A model generated the notes under the pieces. That model ran no database searches. It saw only the letters and a list, made by a program, of their open reading frames with translations, and was not told the origin of the DNA. The position numbers were made by a program, and so were the translations under genes. A DNA stretch of 64,000 bases from Pseudomonas sp. TH43 (GTDB lineage Bacteria; Pseudomonadota; Gammaproteobacteria; Pseudomonadales; Pseudomonadaceae): contig NZ_JAEKFI010000002.1 of assembly GCF_016650635.1 (NCBI RefSeq), forward strand, positions 548,570-612,569, written 5' to 3'. Of the stretch, positions 42,573 to 51,856 are shown piece by piece (within the stretch, counting starts at the first letter, position 1; every line of letters starts with the position of its first letter).

Positions 42573-44390
42573 CTACAAGGGCGGTGGCACAACGTCTTTG
42601 AACGTCAACCCGACGCTGCCCGTGACCTGCCACGGATTGACAGCGCCATGATTGCTGAATACCACGCTGTCGAAGGTCGAATCCTTCAACCCGTCGATCT
42701 GCACCTTGGCCGGGCCACTGAAGCGAACGCGCTCGAAGACCAGGCCCTGATGCCAGGCATTACTCTGGCTGTCACCCTTGACCTCGATCGCCTTGCCTTG
42801 AGCATTCTCGACACTCACATCGGCAACGCGGATATCACGAAACTGCCCGGCAATGGTCGAACGCTGGTAATCCAGCTTGGCGTTTGGATCGTTGTAATCA
42901 AGGGTAAAGATGAACGCCTGCTTGACCGTATTACGGATCGCCGAATCGCGGAAAATCACGTTACGCGCCCCGCCGCCCATGAAGTTGGTGCTCTTCATCC
43001 GCAGACCGGCATCAGTGCCGTCAGAGACGTTGTCCTCAGCCAGAATGTTCTGAATCCAGGCGCCGGTATGGCTGCCGGCGACTACCATGCCGTGACCTTT
43101 GCGGAAGTAGTTGTTGAAGATCCAGGCATCTTCCTGCGGCTTTTGATGCACCGCCTCGGCGCCAGTGCCCGCGGCAAAATTGACGCAGTCATCACCGGTA
43201 TCGAAGAAGTTATTGAAGACCATCGCGCCTTTGCTGTTGGCGAATTCGATGCCGTCACCGTTGTTGGCGTCGTAGGTCTTGTGCGTGGTGTTGGCCAGCA
43301 CGACGTTCTCGGTCTCCAGATTCATGATCCCGTGATACGCCGGATTGACCACCGTGAAGCCGCCGTAGAAGACGTTTTTCACATTGCGCAAGGTGATCAA
43401 CGACGAACGCATCTGCCCGTAGGCATCCTTGACGTTCATCCCGCGCGCCACTGCTTGTTCGACCTGCGCCTTGGCCAGAATGCCGTCCTGCATGTAGCGC
43501 GTGTTATCGCTGGGCAGGTAAAACGGCAATGTTTGGCCGCGCTCGTCGACGACATCGGCGCGGCGCTTCCAGCCGTTGCCATCGATCGTGCCCTTGCCGA
43601 CGATACGAATGTTCTCGAACGACTGATGCTGTCGCGGATCACGCGGCAAGGCGTTGATCAGCGAGGCCGGACGTACCGTGGTCGAGTACGGATATTGAAT
43701 GTAGCCCGCCAGCGGATAATCCTCGGCCCGCTCGGAACCGAGCAGTGTTGCCCCTTCGGCGATCTCCAGGGTCATGTGGCTTTTCAGATAGAGCGCACCG
43801 CTTTTGTAGACGCCTTTAGGCAGCAGCACTTTGCAGCCGGCGGTACAGGCGTCGATCGCATTCTGGATGGCCAGCGTGTCGAAGGCGTTGCCGTCACCCT
43901 TGGCACCGTACTTCCTCACATCAAACACTGCTGCAACCTTGCTCGTACGCTGCACCAGCGCAGGACTGTCGGCGGACTCTTTGCCATCAGCACCGACCGA
44001 ACGCACGGTGAATCGATAGGCCGTATCAGGCTTCAGGCCTTGAGCGGTGTAGCTGTGAATGCCGATGCGGTAGTGAAAGTTCGCGCTGTCCTGCTCGTAG
44101 AACTTGTCGATGTAAGGCTTGGCCGGCGAGACCCGATCATTGTTGGCGTTGCTGCTGCCCAACAACGTTCCGTTGGCATAGACCCGATAGTCCTTGATCT
44201 GCGCATGGTCGGCAGGCTTTTCCCAGACCAGAATGATTTGTTGATCATCGAAAGCCAGGGTTGGCACTTGCAGTTTTGCCGGCGCATCGAGCGCCCACGC
44301 CGGCAGGCTGCAACCCAGCGCCAACGCGGCAGTCAACGAAAGCGCCAGAGCGTGTTTACGCTGCGCAACAGCAGAATATTGATAAGGCAT
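42573..44390 (-). CDS. Secreted GH28 polygalacturonase with N-terminal fibronectin-III-like domain
   Basis: A 605-residue exo-polygalacturonase-type enzyme. The signal peptide is residues 1-33 (AALALGCSLPAWALDAP). An FN3-like domain (IILVWEKPADHAQIKDYRVY) follows, as in PehX-type enzymes. The parallel beta-helix starts at FDVRKYGAKGDG. Catalytic motifs of GH28 are seen as GDGIEFANSKGAM, then DTGDDCVNFAAGTG, GHGMVVAGSHTG and LRMKS. It releases galacturonate units from (oligo)galacturonide. It is the last gene of the nine-gene operon, and export could use the type II system encoded to the right. The ribosome site AAGGAAAG fixes the start. Confidence 0.9.
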   Translation of the reverse strand: MPYQYSAVAQRKHALALSLTAALALGCSLPAWALDAPAKLQVPTLAFDDQQIILVWEKPADHAQIKDYRVYANGTLLGSSNANNDRVSPAKPYIDKFYEQDSANFHYRIGIHSYTAQGLKPDTAYRFTVRSVGADGKESADSPALVQRTSKVAAVFDVRKYGAKGDGNAFDTLAIQNAIDACTAGCKVLLPKGVYKSGALYLKSHMTLEIAEGATLLGSERAEDYPLAGYIQYPYSTTVRPASLINALPRDPRQHQSFENIRIVGKGTIDGNGWKRRADVVDERGQTLPFYLPSDNTRYMQDGILAKAQVEQAVARGMNVKDAYGQMRSSLITLRNVKNVFYGGFTVVNPAYHGIMNLETENVVLANTTHKTYDANNGDGIEFANSKGAMVFNNFFDTGDDCVNFAAGTGAEAVHQKPQEDAWIFNNYFRKGHGMVVAGSHTGAWIQNILAEDNVSDGTDAGLRMKSTNFMGGGARNVIFRDSAIRNTVKQAFIFTLDYNDPNAKLDYQRSTIAGQFRDIRVADVSVENAQGKAIEVKGDSQSNAWHQGLVFERVRFSGPAKVQIDGLKDSTFDSVVFSNHGAVNPWQVTGSVGLTFKDVVPPPL

Positions 44391-44403
44391 GATCTTTCCT
44401 TGT

Positions 44404-44772
44404 TCAGGCCGATAACCTGGCTTCTTCGAGGTATTGGCTACGGTTGACGAACGTCTCGCGCGGCATTTCCCGAACATCCATCGACAACGCCTCGACGTCC
44501 GGTAGCAATGTCAGCAGCGCCGCGATGGTCGCCGAGGCGAGGCAACGCTGCTGTTCAGCGCTACGCCCGGCCAACAGGTAGAGGACGACGTGGACAAAAT
44601 CGTCTTGTGTCGCGCCGCAGCGATAGTGAACAAAGCGGTTGAGCCGCACTTTGATATCGCCAGGCTTGAACACGCCAAAAGCGTCGAGGGCATCGTGTAC
44701 GGCGGCCAGCAGCGTCGCTTCACCGACACGCCTGGCCAGGGATTCGGGGCAATCGATAAGGCAATGGGGCAT
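44404..44772 (-). CDS. Tautomerase-like protein (5-carboxymethyl-2-hydroxymuconate isomerase family)
   Basis: A 122-residue protein with the family N-terminus MPHCLIDCPESLA, where Pro exposed after Met removal is the catalytic base, and KPGDIKVRLNRFVHYRCGATQDDFVHVVLYLLAGR in line with the CHMI group. CHMI normally acts in aromatic-acid breakdown (homoprotocatechuate), but none of that pathway is here. Instead it sits between the ATPase of the ABC transporter and the polygalacturonase gene in the pectin operon. It may act on a keto or lactone intermediate of galacturonate oxidation; that is inference only. Confidence 0.75.
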   Translation of the reverse strand: MPHCLIDCPESLARRVGEATLLAAVHDALDAFGVFKPGDIKVRLNRFVHYRCGATQDDFVHVVLYLLAGRSAEQQRCLASATIAALLTLLPDVEALSMDVREMPRETFVNRSQYLEEARLSA

Positions 44773-44797
44773 GAGGCATTCTCCACAATTGATCCGC

Positions 44798-45574
44798 TTA
44801 ACCGGCGAGCTGGCGCTCCGATTCCTGACTGAAATCACGACTGGCCTGCACCAGCATTCGCGTATAGGCGTGGGTTGCCAGATCCTGGCTGAGCGCCTGA
44901 CTGTCGAGCAGCTCGACGATTTTGCCTTGCTGCATCACCGCCACCCGGTCACACAAATGCGTCACCACACCCAGGTCATGCGTGACCATCAGATACGTGA
45001 GCTTCTCGCGTCGGCGCAGATCCGCCAGCAGATTGAGGATTTCCGCCTGCACCGACACATCCAGCGCCGAGGTCGGCTCATCGAGCAGCAACACACGCGG
45101 CTCAAGAATCAGCGCTCGGGCGATCGCCACGCGCTGGCGCTGCCCACCCGATAATTGGTGCGGATATCGAAAGCGAAAACTGTCGTTCAAACCGACCTTG
45201 AGCAGGATCTCGTTGATCCGGTCATCCTTGTCGCGCACGCCGTGAATAATCAGCGGCTCACGCAGTGCGGTATCGACGGTATGACGTGGGTGGAGTGATC
45301 CATAGGGATCCTGGAAAACCATCTGTACGTGGCGGAAATGCTCCTTGGGGATTTTGTGTTGCAGCGGCGCGCCGGCAATGCTCAGCTCGCCGGTCCAATG
45401 CCGGTACTGCCCGGCCAGGCAGCGCAGCACGGTGGTCTTGCCCGAACCGGACTCCCCCACCAGACCAAAGGATTCACCGTCAGCCACGCTGAGGCTGACG
45501 TCGTGCAGCACCTGATTGAGGGCCGGGCCGGCGCCGAAACTCAGGTTCAGCGCGTGTGCTTGGATCATGGGCAT
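44798..45574 (-). CDS. ABC transporter ATPase, DppF/OppF type
   Basis: A 258-residue ATPase. Walker A GESGSGKTT, Q-loop MVFQDPYGSLHPRH, signature QLSGGQRQRVAIAR, Walker B VLLLDEPTSALDVS and the switch His in VTHDLGVVTHLC are all intact. It pairs with the DppD-type ATPase upstream (10-base gap) to power a peptide-type importer. Within this operon the importer probably carries oligogalacturonides or a related acidic sugar, which is inferred. The start at 45574 has AGGAA upstream. Confidence 0.9.
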   Translation of the reverse strand: MPMIQAHALNLSFGAGPALNQVLHDVSLSVADGESFGLVGESGSGKTTVLRCLAGQYRHWTGELSIAGAPLQHKIPKEHFRHVQMVFQDPYGSLHPRHTVDTALREPLIIHGVRDKDDRINEILLKVGLNDSFRFRYPHQLSGGQRQRVAIARALILEPRVLLLDEPTSALDVSVQAEILNLLADLRRREKLTYLMVTHDLGVVTHLCDRVAVMQQGKIVELLDSQALSQDLATHAYTRMLVQASRDFSQESERQLAG

Positions 45575-45584
45575 GGTCGGTTCC

Positions 45585-46424
45585 TCAGCAAGTCAGCCAT
45601 TGTGGGTCGCGTTGCAGCACCGGCAACCGTTCGCGACGATTGTCCATGCTCGGCAATGCCGCCAGCAGGCCACGGGTATAGGGATGTTGAGCGTGTTGCA
45701 GGTCGCAGGCAGCGAGCGACTCGACCACCCTGCCCGCGTACATCACCAGCACGCGATCACAGTAATTACGCACCAGGTTGAGGTCATGGCTGACAAAAAT
45801 CAGGCCCATTTCCTGCTGCTCGACCAGTTCCTCAAGCACGTTGAGCACTTGCTGACGCACCGAGACATCGAGGGCCGAGGTCGGCTCATCGGCGATGATC
45901 ACTTGCGGCCGCGTGATGACCATCATCGCGATCATGATGCGCTGGCCCATGCCGCCGGAAACTTCATGCGGATACAGGTTGTAGACCCGCTGCGGGTCAC
46001 GGATGTGCACTTTTTCGAGCATCTCCAGCACCCGCTCACGGGCCTCGCTGCGGCTGGCCTTGTGGTGCGCCAGATACGCCTCGGCAATCTGCTCGCCGAC
46101 CTTGACCACCGGGTTCAGCGAGTATTTCGGGTCTTGCATGATCATCGAGATGCGCTGACCGCGGATCTTCTGCATGACCTTTTCCCCGGCCGACAACAGA
46201 TCGACTTCACCGAACTGCATGGCCTTGGCGGTGATCCGCGCGCTGGGCGGATGCAACTTGAGCAGACTGCGGCCGACCGTTGATTTGCCGGAGCCCGACT
46301 CACCGACAATGGCGAGTTTTTCCCGCCCCAGAGTGAAGGACACATCGCGTACGGCGTGGGTTTCTTTCTGACCACTGACGAAGCGCACATTGAGCCCTTC
46401 GACGTTCAATTTGATTGCAGACAT
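45585..46424 (-). CDS. ABC transporter ATPase, DppD/OppD type
   Basis: A 279-residue ATPase. Walker A GESGSGKSTVGRSL, Q-loop MIMQDPKYSLNP, a slightly divergent signature EVSGGMGQRIMIAM, Walker B VIIADEPTSALDVS and switch His in FVSHDLNLVRNYC. The C-terminus (HPYTRGLLAALPSMDNRR) has the peptide-type tail. It is 11 bases downstream of the permease gene and 10 bases upstream of its partner ATPase. Confidence 0.9.
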   Translation of the reverse strand: MSAIKLNVEGLNVRFVSGQKETHAVRDVSFTLGREKLAIVGESGSGKSTVGRSLLKLHPPSARITAKAMQFGEVDLLSAGEKVMQKIRGQRISMIMQDPKYSLNPVVKVGEQIAEAYLAHHKASRSEARERVLEMLEKVHIRDPQRVYNLYPHEVSGGMGQRIMIAMMVITRPQVIIADEPTSALDVSVRQQVLNVLEELVEQQEMGLIFVSHDLNLVRNYCDRVLVMYAGRVVESLAACDLQHAQHPYTRGLLAALPSMDNRRERLPVLQRDPQWLTC

Positions 46425-46435
46425 ACAGCCTCCGA

Positions 46436-47359
46436 TTACTCGCTGCGCGGATCAAGAATGTCCCGCAGGCCGTCGCCCAACAGGTTGAAAGCCAGGCTGA
46501 CCAACATGATCGCGGCGCCTGGAACTGCCACCAGCCACCAGCACTCGAGCATGTAGCGCCGGCCGGTGGAAATCATCGCGCCCCACTCCGGTGAAGGCGC
46601 TTGTGCGCCCAGACCGAGAAACCCCAACGCGGCGGCGGTGAGGATGATCCCGGCCATGTTCATGGTCAGGCGGATGATTACCGACGACATGCACATCGGC
46701 ACAATGTGCCGCAGGATGATTCGCGCTGAAGACGCACCTTGCAGCTCGACGGCCACGACGAAATCGGCTTTGCGCAGCGACAGGGTTTCCGCCCGCGCCA
46801 GACGTGCGATTGGCGGCCACGACGTCAGCGCAATCGCCACCACCGCGTGCTCCAGGCCCGGGCCCAACGCTGCGATGAACGCCAGCGCCAGCACCAGGCT
46901 GGGGAAGGAAATGAAGATGTCGGTCAGGCGCATGAACACCGTGTCGACAATCCCCCCGTAATAACCGGAGACCGTGCCGATAAACAGGCCGATCGGGCCG
47001 ACAATCACCGTCACCAGCGTGATGATGTACAGGGTGATGCGCGAGCCGTAGACCAGCCGGCTGAAGATGTCCCGACCGTATTCGTCGGTGCCGAACCAAT
47101 GCGCGGCGCCAGGGGCCTGAAGCGCATTGGCGAGGTTTTGCGCGACCGGATCATGGGTGGCGATCCACGGCGCGAATATCGCCACGACCACCAGCACCAT
47201 CGCCACCAGCAATCCGGCGAGGGTCATCGGGTTGCGCAGCAAGTGCCGCAGCACTTTCAGGCCACTCTTGCAGAAGGCGTCGAAGCTGGATCCGGGGGTG
47301 CGATCCAGTCGCCGTTTGGCACTGGAATCGGTAGAAGACATGTTGGCAATCATGGGCAT
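46436..47359 (-). CDS. ABC transporter permease, DppC type
   Basis: A 307-residue permease with six hydrophobic segments and the DppC-type start after a polar N-terminus (LAGLLVAMVLVVVAIFAPWI), the HWFGTDEYGRDIFSRLVYGS signature, and the EAA loop RAETLSLRKADFVVAVELQG-like. It forms a heterodimer with the DppB-type permease (49073-50110). The usual permease order is interrupted by one substrate-binding-protein gene. An internal Met at 47341 is an alternative start. Confidence 0.9.
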   Translation of the reverse strand: MPMIANMSSTDSSAKRRLDRTPGSSFDAFCKSGLKVLRHLLRNPMTLAGLLVAMVLVVVAIFAPWIATHDPVAQNLANALQAPGAAHWFGTDEYGRDIFSRLVYGSRITLYIITLVTVIVGPIGLFIGTVSGYYGGIVDTVFMRLTDIFISFPSLVLALAFIAALGPGLEHAVVAIALTSWPPIARLARAETLSLRKADFVVAVELQGASSARIILRHIVPMCMSSVIIRLTMNMAGIILTAAALGFLGLGAQAPSPEWGAMISTGRRYMLECWWLVAVPGAAIMLVSLAFNLLGDGLRDILDPRSE

Positions 47360-47415
47360 GTTCTCGGATTGAATTCACGATCAGCCGCTGCGCCCGAAAG
47401 CGCACCGGGCGGCAT

Positions 47416-49026
47416 TCAGCGTTGCTTGTAAACACCCAGGTAGCGCGTCGCCTCGGCGTCATCGCCAGCGAAACCCTTGACGTCGGCGGCGCTGACCACG
47501 GTGTCGGTCATCTGCGAAATCATCAGGATCGGGCCGACCTGCTGGTCATAGAGTTTCTGTGCCTGGTGATACAGGCTCAGCCGCTGACTGGCGTCGCGCT
47601 CGACTCCGGCCTGATCGATCAGGCTGTTGAGCTGCGGATTGAAGAACGAGGCCCGCCAGCCCTGGAAGTTAGGCAAACCAGCGTCATCGCTGTTGTTGGG
47701 GTTGTAGGCGAAAGTGCGCAAGCTGAAATACGGATGCGGATAACGCTCGGCCCCACGCGCGACGATGATCTCGAAGTTGCGTGCACGCATCGCGCCGTAC
47801 ACCTGATTGCCGGTGCCGGTGACGATATTGGCCTTGATCCCGCCTTCGGCGAGCGTCGCTTGCAGACGCGCAGCAATGTCGATGAAGGGCGGCTCCGACA
47901 GCGTGCGGATGGTGGTGCTGAAACCTTCGGGGTAACCCGCTTCGGCGAGCAGTTTCTTCGCGTTTGCCACGTCCATGTGATAACCCGGATCGGGCAGGCG
48001 CGCTTGCAGACTCAGTTGCATCGGTTGCTGATTGAGCTTGCCGTAATACGGCATCACCTGTTCGTCGAGGCCCTTGTAGTCAATCAGGTTGCGCACTGCT
48101 TCGCGCACCTTGGGATTGGCAAATTCAGGCTGTTTCATGCTCATCGCGACGTAATACATAGTGCCGCGCGGCAACGACTGAACGTGGATTTTCTCCGAGC
48201 CGTCGATGGCTCGAATGTCCGGTGCAGCCATACCGTAGGCCATATCGAGATCACCGCGTTCGAGCATCAGACGCAGCGACTGCGATTCGGTCATGTGCCG
48301 TACCACCACACGTTTGAGCTTGGCCGCGCCACCCCAGTAGCCGTCGAAACGGGTCAGCAACAGCGAGTCATTGGCCGTCCACTTGGTCAGCACGAAAGGG
48401 CCGCTGCCAGCCTCGTTGGTCACCAGCCAGCCGGCACCCAGGTCGCCATTCTTCTCATGGGCCAATGCTGTTTTTTTATCGACCACCACCGCACTCGGCG
48501 AAATCGCCAGCGAGTCGACCAACAGCAGCGGATCCATGGTTTGCGGCAGATCGATGACCAGCGTGTGGGCATCACTGGCGCGGATCAGCGACTGAATGTT
48601 GTCGACGTTGTAGCCGTAGGCTTTCCAGGTAGTCGCCAAACCGAAGTTGAGCTTCATCACTCGGTACAGCGACCAGGCCACATCTTCGGCGGTCAGCGGA
48701 TTGCCGGAATGAAACTTCACGTCCTGACGCAGATGAAACGTCACCTGCTTGCCGTCCTCGCTGATCTCCCAACGCTCGGCCAGTTGCGGCAGGTGCTTTT
48801 CCGGGTCGCCCTGATCACGCTTGACCAGCGTGTCGTACAGGTTGGCGTTGACCCCGGAAGCATCCAGACCAGGCGCATTGGCCGGGTCGATGGAGAACAG
48901 GTTGACCATGCTCATGCCGACGATCAACTGATCGGCCGGGGTCTTGGCATTGGCCAGCGTCATCGGCCCCAGCGCCAGTACCGCCGCCAACAGGCTTGCA
49001 TGCAGTTTGGTAAATGCAGTCGTCAT
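47416..49026 (-). CDS. Periplasmic solute-binding protein of peptide-type ABC transporter, copy 1
   Basis: A 536-residue SBP_bac_5-type binding protein with a signal peptide (LLAAVLALGPMTLANAKTPA, cleavage after ANA). Typical segments are VTFHLRQDVKFHSGNPLTAE, then MTESQSLRLMLERGDLDMA. It is clearly paralogous to the product of 50174-51784. The start at 49026 has AAGGATT upstream. It lies between the two permease genes, which is unusual. Ligand: probably an oligogalacturonide or related sugar acid, from context. Confidence 0.9.
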   Translation of the reverse strand: MTTAFTKLHASLLAAVLALGPMTLANAKTPADQLIVGMSMVNLFSIDPANAPGLDASGVNANLYDTLVKRDQGDPEKHLPQLAERWEISEDGKQVTFHLRQDVKFHSGNPLTAEDVAWSLYRVMKLNFGLATTWKAYGYNVDNIQSLIRASDAHTLVIDLPQTMDPLLLVDSLAISPSAVVVDKKTALAHEKNGDLGAGWLVTNEAGSGPFVLTKWTANDSLLLTRFDGYWGGAAKLKRVVVRHMTESQSLRLMLERGDLDMAYGMAAPDIRAIDGSEKIHVQSLPRGTMYYVAMSMKQPEFANPKVREAVRNLIDYKGLDEQVMPYYGKLNQQPMQLSLQARLPDPGYHMDVANAKKLLAEAGYPEGFSTTIRTLSEPPFIDIAARLQATLAEGGIKANIVTGTGNQVYGAMRARNFEIIVARGAERYPHPYFSLRTFAYNPNNSDDAGLPNFQGWRASFFNPQLNSLIDQAGVERDASQRLSLYHQAQKLYDQQVGPILMISQMTDTVVSAADVKGFAGDDAEATRYLGVYKQR

Positions 49027-49072
49027 TGAAGAATCCTTCTTTTTATAGTTTTTAGTGCTGCGGCGTTGCGGG

Positions 49073-50110
49073 TTAACGGGTGCGTGGATCGAAGACCTTG
49101 TACAAGGCATCACTGATCAGGTTGAGCGCGACGAAAATCAATCCGATCACCAGCACGCACCCCATCACCGCGTTCATGTCACCGAGCATCAGGCTGCTGG
49201 TCAGGTATTGGCCAAAACCGGGCCAGGCAAACACCGTTTCGATGAGCACGGCACCTTCGAGCAGCGAGCCGTAGGCCAGCGCCACCACCGTCAGCAACTG
49301 CACAAGAATGTTACGGAAGGCATGCCCCCAAACCACTTGGCGCCGCGAGAGGCCCTTGACCCGTGCGGTGATGATGTATTCCTGCGACAGCTGCTCAAGC
49401 ATGAAGCTGCGCGTCATGCGGCTGATGTACGCCACCGAATTGAGGCCGAGAATCAGCGCGGGCAGGACGATGTGGCGCAAGGCGCTGGCGAAGGCTTCCC
49501 AGTCGCGCGCCAGGCTCGTATCGATCAGCAACAGGCCGGTGACCTCGGGCACCATGCCGTCATAAGCCAGATCAATGCGCCCGGCACCGCCGGCCCAACC
49601 GAGCCAGGCGTAGAACACCAGCAAGCCCATCATGCCCAGCCAGAAGATCGGCGTGGAGTAACCGAACAAGGTAATCACCCGCGCCACATGATCGCCGAGG
49701 CGCCCTTGATTGCTGGCCGCACACACGCCCAGCGGCAAGCCGATCAGCACGCCGAACAGAATGGCCAGCGTCGCCAGCTCGATGGTTGCCGGGAACACCC
49801 GACGGATGTCGTCGAGCACCGGGTGACCGGTCAGCAGCGCATTGCCGAAATTGCCGTGCAGCAAGTCGTTGAGGTACAGACCGAATTGAGTCCAGATCGG
49901 CTTGTCCAGACCCATTGCCCGATAGACCTGATCGTAGGTGGAACTGTCGGCGTCCGGGCCGACCACCGCCAGCACCGGATCAAGCGGCATGACCCGGCCG
50001 ATGACAAAGGTCAACGCCAACAGACCGAGCAAGGTCACCAGCACCGTGCTCGCGCGCCGGGCGGTATTGGAAGCGCGGGCTCCCATGGCAGAGGCAGTCA
50101 TAACAAACAT
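49073..50110 (-). CDS. ABC transporter permease, DppB type
   Basis: A 345-residue permease with six hydrophobic segments (STVLVTLLGLLALTFVIGRV near the start) and the DppB features MGLDKPIWTQFGLYLNDLLHG and TARVKGLSRRQVVWGHAFRN in the EAA loop. It pairs with the DppC-type permease. AGGAGCTC fixes the start at 50110. Confidence 0.9.
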   Translation of the reverse strand: MFVMTASAMGARASNTARRASTVLVTLLGLLALTFVIGRVMPLDPVLAVVGPDADSSTYDQVYRAMGLDKPIWTQFGLYLNDLLHGNFGNALLTGHPVLDDIRRVFPATIELATLAILFGVLIGLPLGVCAASNQGRLGDHVARVITLFGYSTPIFWLGMMGLLVFYAWLGWAGGAGRIDLAYDGMVPEVTGLLLIDTSLARDWEAFASALRHIVLPALILGLNSVAYISRMTRSFMLEQLSQEYIITARVKGLSRRQVVWGHAFRNILVQLLTVVALAYGSLLEGAVLIETVFAWPGFGQYLTSSLMLGDMNAVMGCVLVIGLIFVALNLISDALYKVFDPRTR

Positions 50111-50173
50111 AGTGAGCTCCTGATAAATCGGTCACCGCTGCAGCCGAAGCGCGGGGTTCACCCCGCGCGGTGT

Positions 50174-51784
50174 TCAGCGCTTCTTGTAGACGTCTTTGTA
50201 GCGCGTGGTCGCTGCCGTGTGGCCTTTGAAATCAGCAACGTCGGCATACACCAGCACCGTATCGGTCATCTGCGAGACCGGCAGAATGGCGCCCACCTGT
50301 TGATCGAGTTGCTGCTGAATCTGCTGGTACTGAGCGAGTTGCTTGTTGGCATCGGACTCGACCTCAGCGCTCTCGATCAACTGGTTCAACTCGGGGCTGT
50401 AGAACGACGTGCGCCAGCCCTGAAAATTGCTCAGCTTGGCTTCGTCGCGGTTGTCCGGGTTGTACACCAGTGTGCGCAGGCTCGAATGAGGATGACGCTC
50501 CGCCCCGCCACCGCCGCGCCCGACGATGATGTCGAAGCTGCGTTCACGCATGGCGCCGTAGATCTGGTTACCGGTGCCGGTGATGATGCTGGCCTCGATC
50601 CCCGCCTGAGCCAGGGTCGATTGCAGATTGGAGGCAATGTTGATGAACGGCGGCTCGGCCAGCACGCGGATGCTGGTTTTGAAACCGTTGGGGTAACCGG
50701 CTTCGGCGAGGAGTTTTTTCGCCTCTTCGACATTCAGCGTGTAACCGGGATCGGGCAGACGCGCAGCCAGACCCAGCGGCATCGGCCGCTGATTGAGCAC
50801 GCCGTAATGCGGCATGACCGTCTGGTTGATGCCCTGATAGTCGATCAATGAGCGCACGGCTTTACGCACCCGCGCATCGGCGAACATCGGCTGCTTCACA
50901 CTCAGCGCGACGTAATACAACGTGCCGCGCTGCAGGGTTTGCGTGCGCACCTTGTCGCTTTTTTGCAGGGCTTCGATGTCCGGCGCGGACATGCCTTTGG
51001 CGATGTCGAGGTCGCCGCGCTCAATCATCAGACGCAACGACTGCGACTCGGTCATGTTGCGCATGACGATGCGCTTGAGCTTGGCCGGGCCTCCCCAATA
51101 GCCGTCGAAACGACTCATCAGTATCACGTCATTGGCGCGCCAGTCATTGAGCACAAACGCGCCGCTACCGGCCGCGTGCGTGACCAGCCAGGCAGCGCCC
51201 AGGTCATTGTTTTTTTCGTGTTCGAGGACTTTTTTGCGATCAAGAATAAATGCGCTGGGCGACGTCGCCAGCGTGTTGAGCACCAGCATCGGGTCAGTCG
51301 GGCGTGGCAGCTCGATGACAAAGGTATTGGCATCCGTGGCACGCATCGAACGCTCGACATTCTCGGCGGTGAAACCGTAGGCCTTCCAGGTGGAAGCCAA
51401 GGCGAGGTTGAGCTTGAGTACCCGTTGCAGCGACCAGGCAACGTCTTCGGCAGTCAACGGATTGCCGGACTGAAACTGCACGCCGGAGCGCAGGTTGAAG
51501 GTCAGGGTCTTGCGGTCATCACTGACCTGCCAGCGCTCAGCCAGTGCCGGCAACAGGCGATCCGGCTGAGCGACATCCTGCACCAGCAACATGTCATAGA
51601 GGTTGGCATTGATCTCCGACACGTCCAGACCGGTGGCTGCCGCCGGGTCAAGGGACAGCAGATTGATCATGCTCATGCCGACGATCAGTTGATCGGCCGG
51701 GGTTTTGGCATAGGCCACAGGTAACACGCCGACCACCAGAGTCGCCGCCAATACCCGCGCCCACAGCGAAGGAAGAATGCTCAT
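50174..51784 (-). CDS. Periplasmic solute-binding protein of peptide-type ABC transporter, copy 2
   Basis: A 536-residue paralogue of the 47416-49026 product with the same length and layout, including MTESQSLRLMIERGDLDIA and a signal peptide (VLAATLVVGVLPVAYAKTPA). Loop differences between the copies (AERHPHSSLRTLVYNPDNRD against AERYPHPYFSLRTFAYNPNN) near the ligand pocket suggest different ligand sizes or types. It precedes the DppB-type permease gene by 63 bases. Confidence 0.9.
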   Translation of the reverse strand: MSILPSLWARVLAATLVVGVLPVAYAKTPADQLIVGMSMINLLSLDPAAATGLDVSEINANLYDMLLVQDVAQPDRLLPALAERWQVSDDRKTLTFNLRSGVQFQSGNPLTAEDVAWSLQRVLKLNLALASTWKAYGFTAENVERSMRATDANTFVIELPRPTDPMLVLNTLATSPSAFILDRKKVLEHEKNNDLGAAWLVTHAAGSGAFVLNDWRANDVILMSRFDGYWGGPAKLKRIVMRNMTESQSLRLMIERGDLDIAKGMSAPDIEALQKSDKVRTQTLQRGTLYYVALSVKQPMFADARVRKAVRSLIDYQGINQTVMPHYGVLNQRPMPLGLAARLPDPGYTLNVEEAKKLLAEAGYPNGFKTSIRVLAEPPFINIASNLQSTLAQAGIEASIITGTGNQIYGAMRERSFDIIVGRGGGGAERHPHSSLRTLVYNPDNRDEAKLSNFQGWRTSFYSPELNQLIESAEVESDANKQLAQYQQIQQQLDQQVGAILPVSQMTDTVLVYADVADFKGHTAATTRYKDVYKKR

Positions 51785-51856
51785 AGCGAGAGTGCCTTTC
51801 TTATATTTATAGGGCTCTCGGACTGCCCGGCGTGTACCGGGCAGCCCGCTTACACG

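Noticed and set aside
42648..44447. A 599-residue plus-strand open frame opposite the polygalacturonase
   Set aside because: It is a shadow; GH28 motifs and a signal peptide are on the minus strand.
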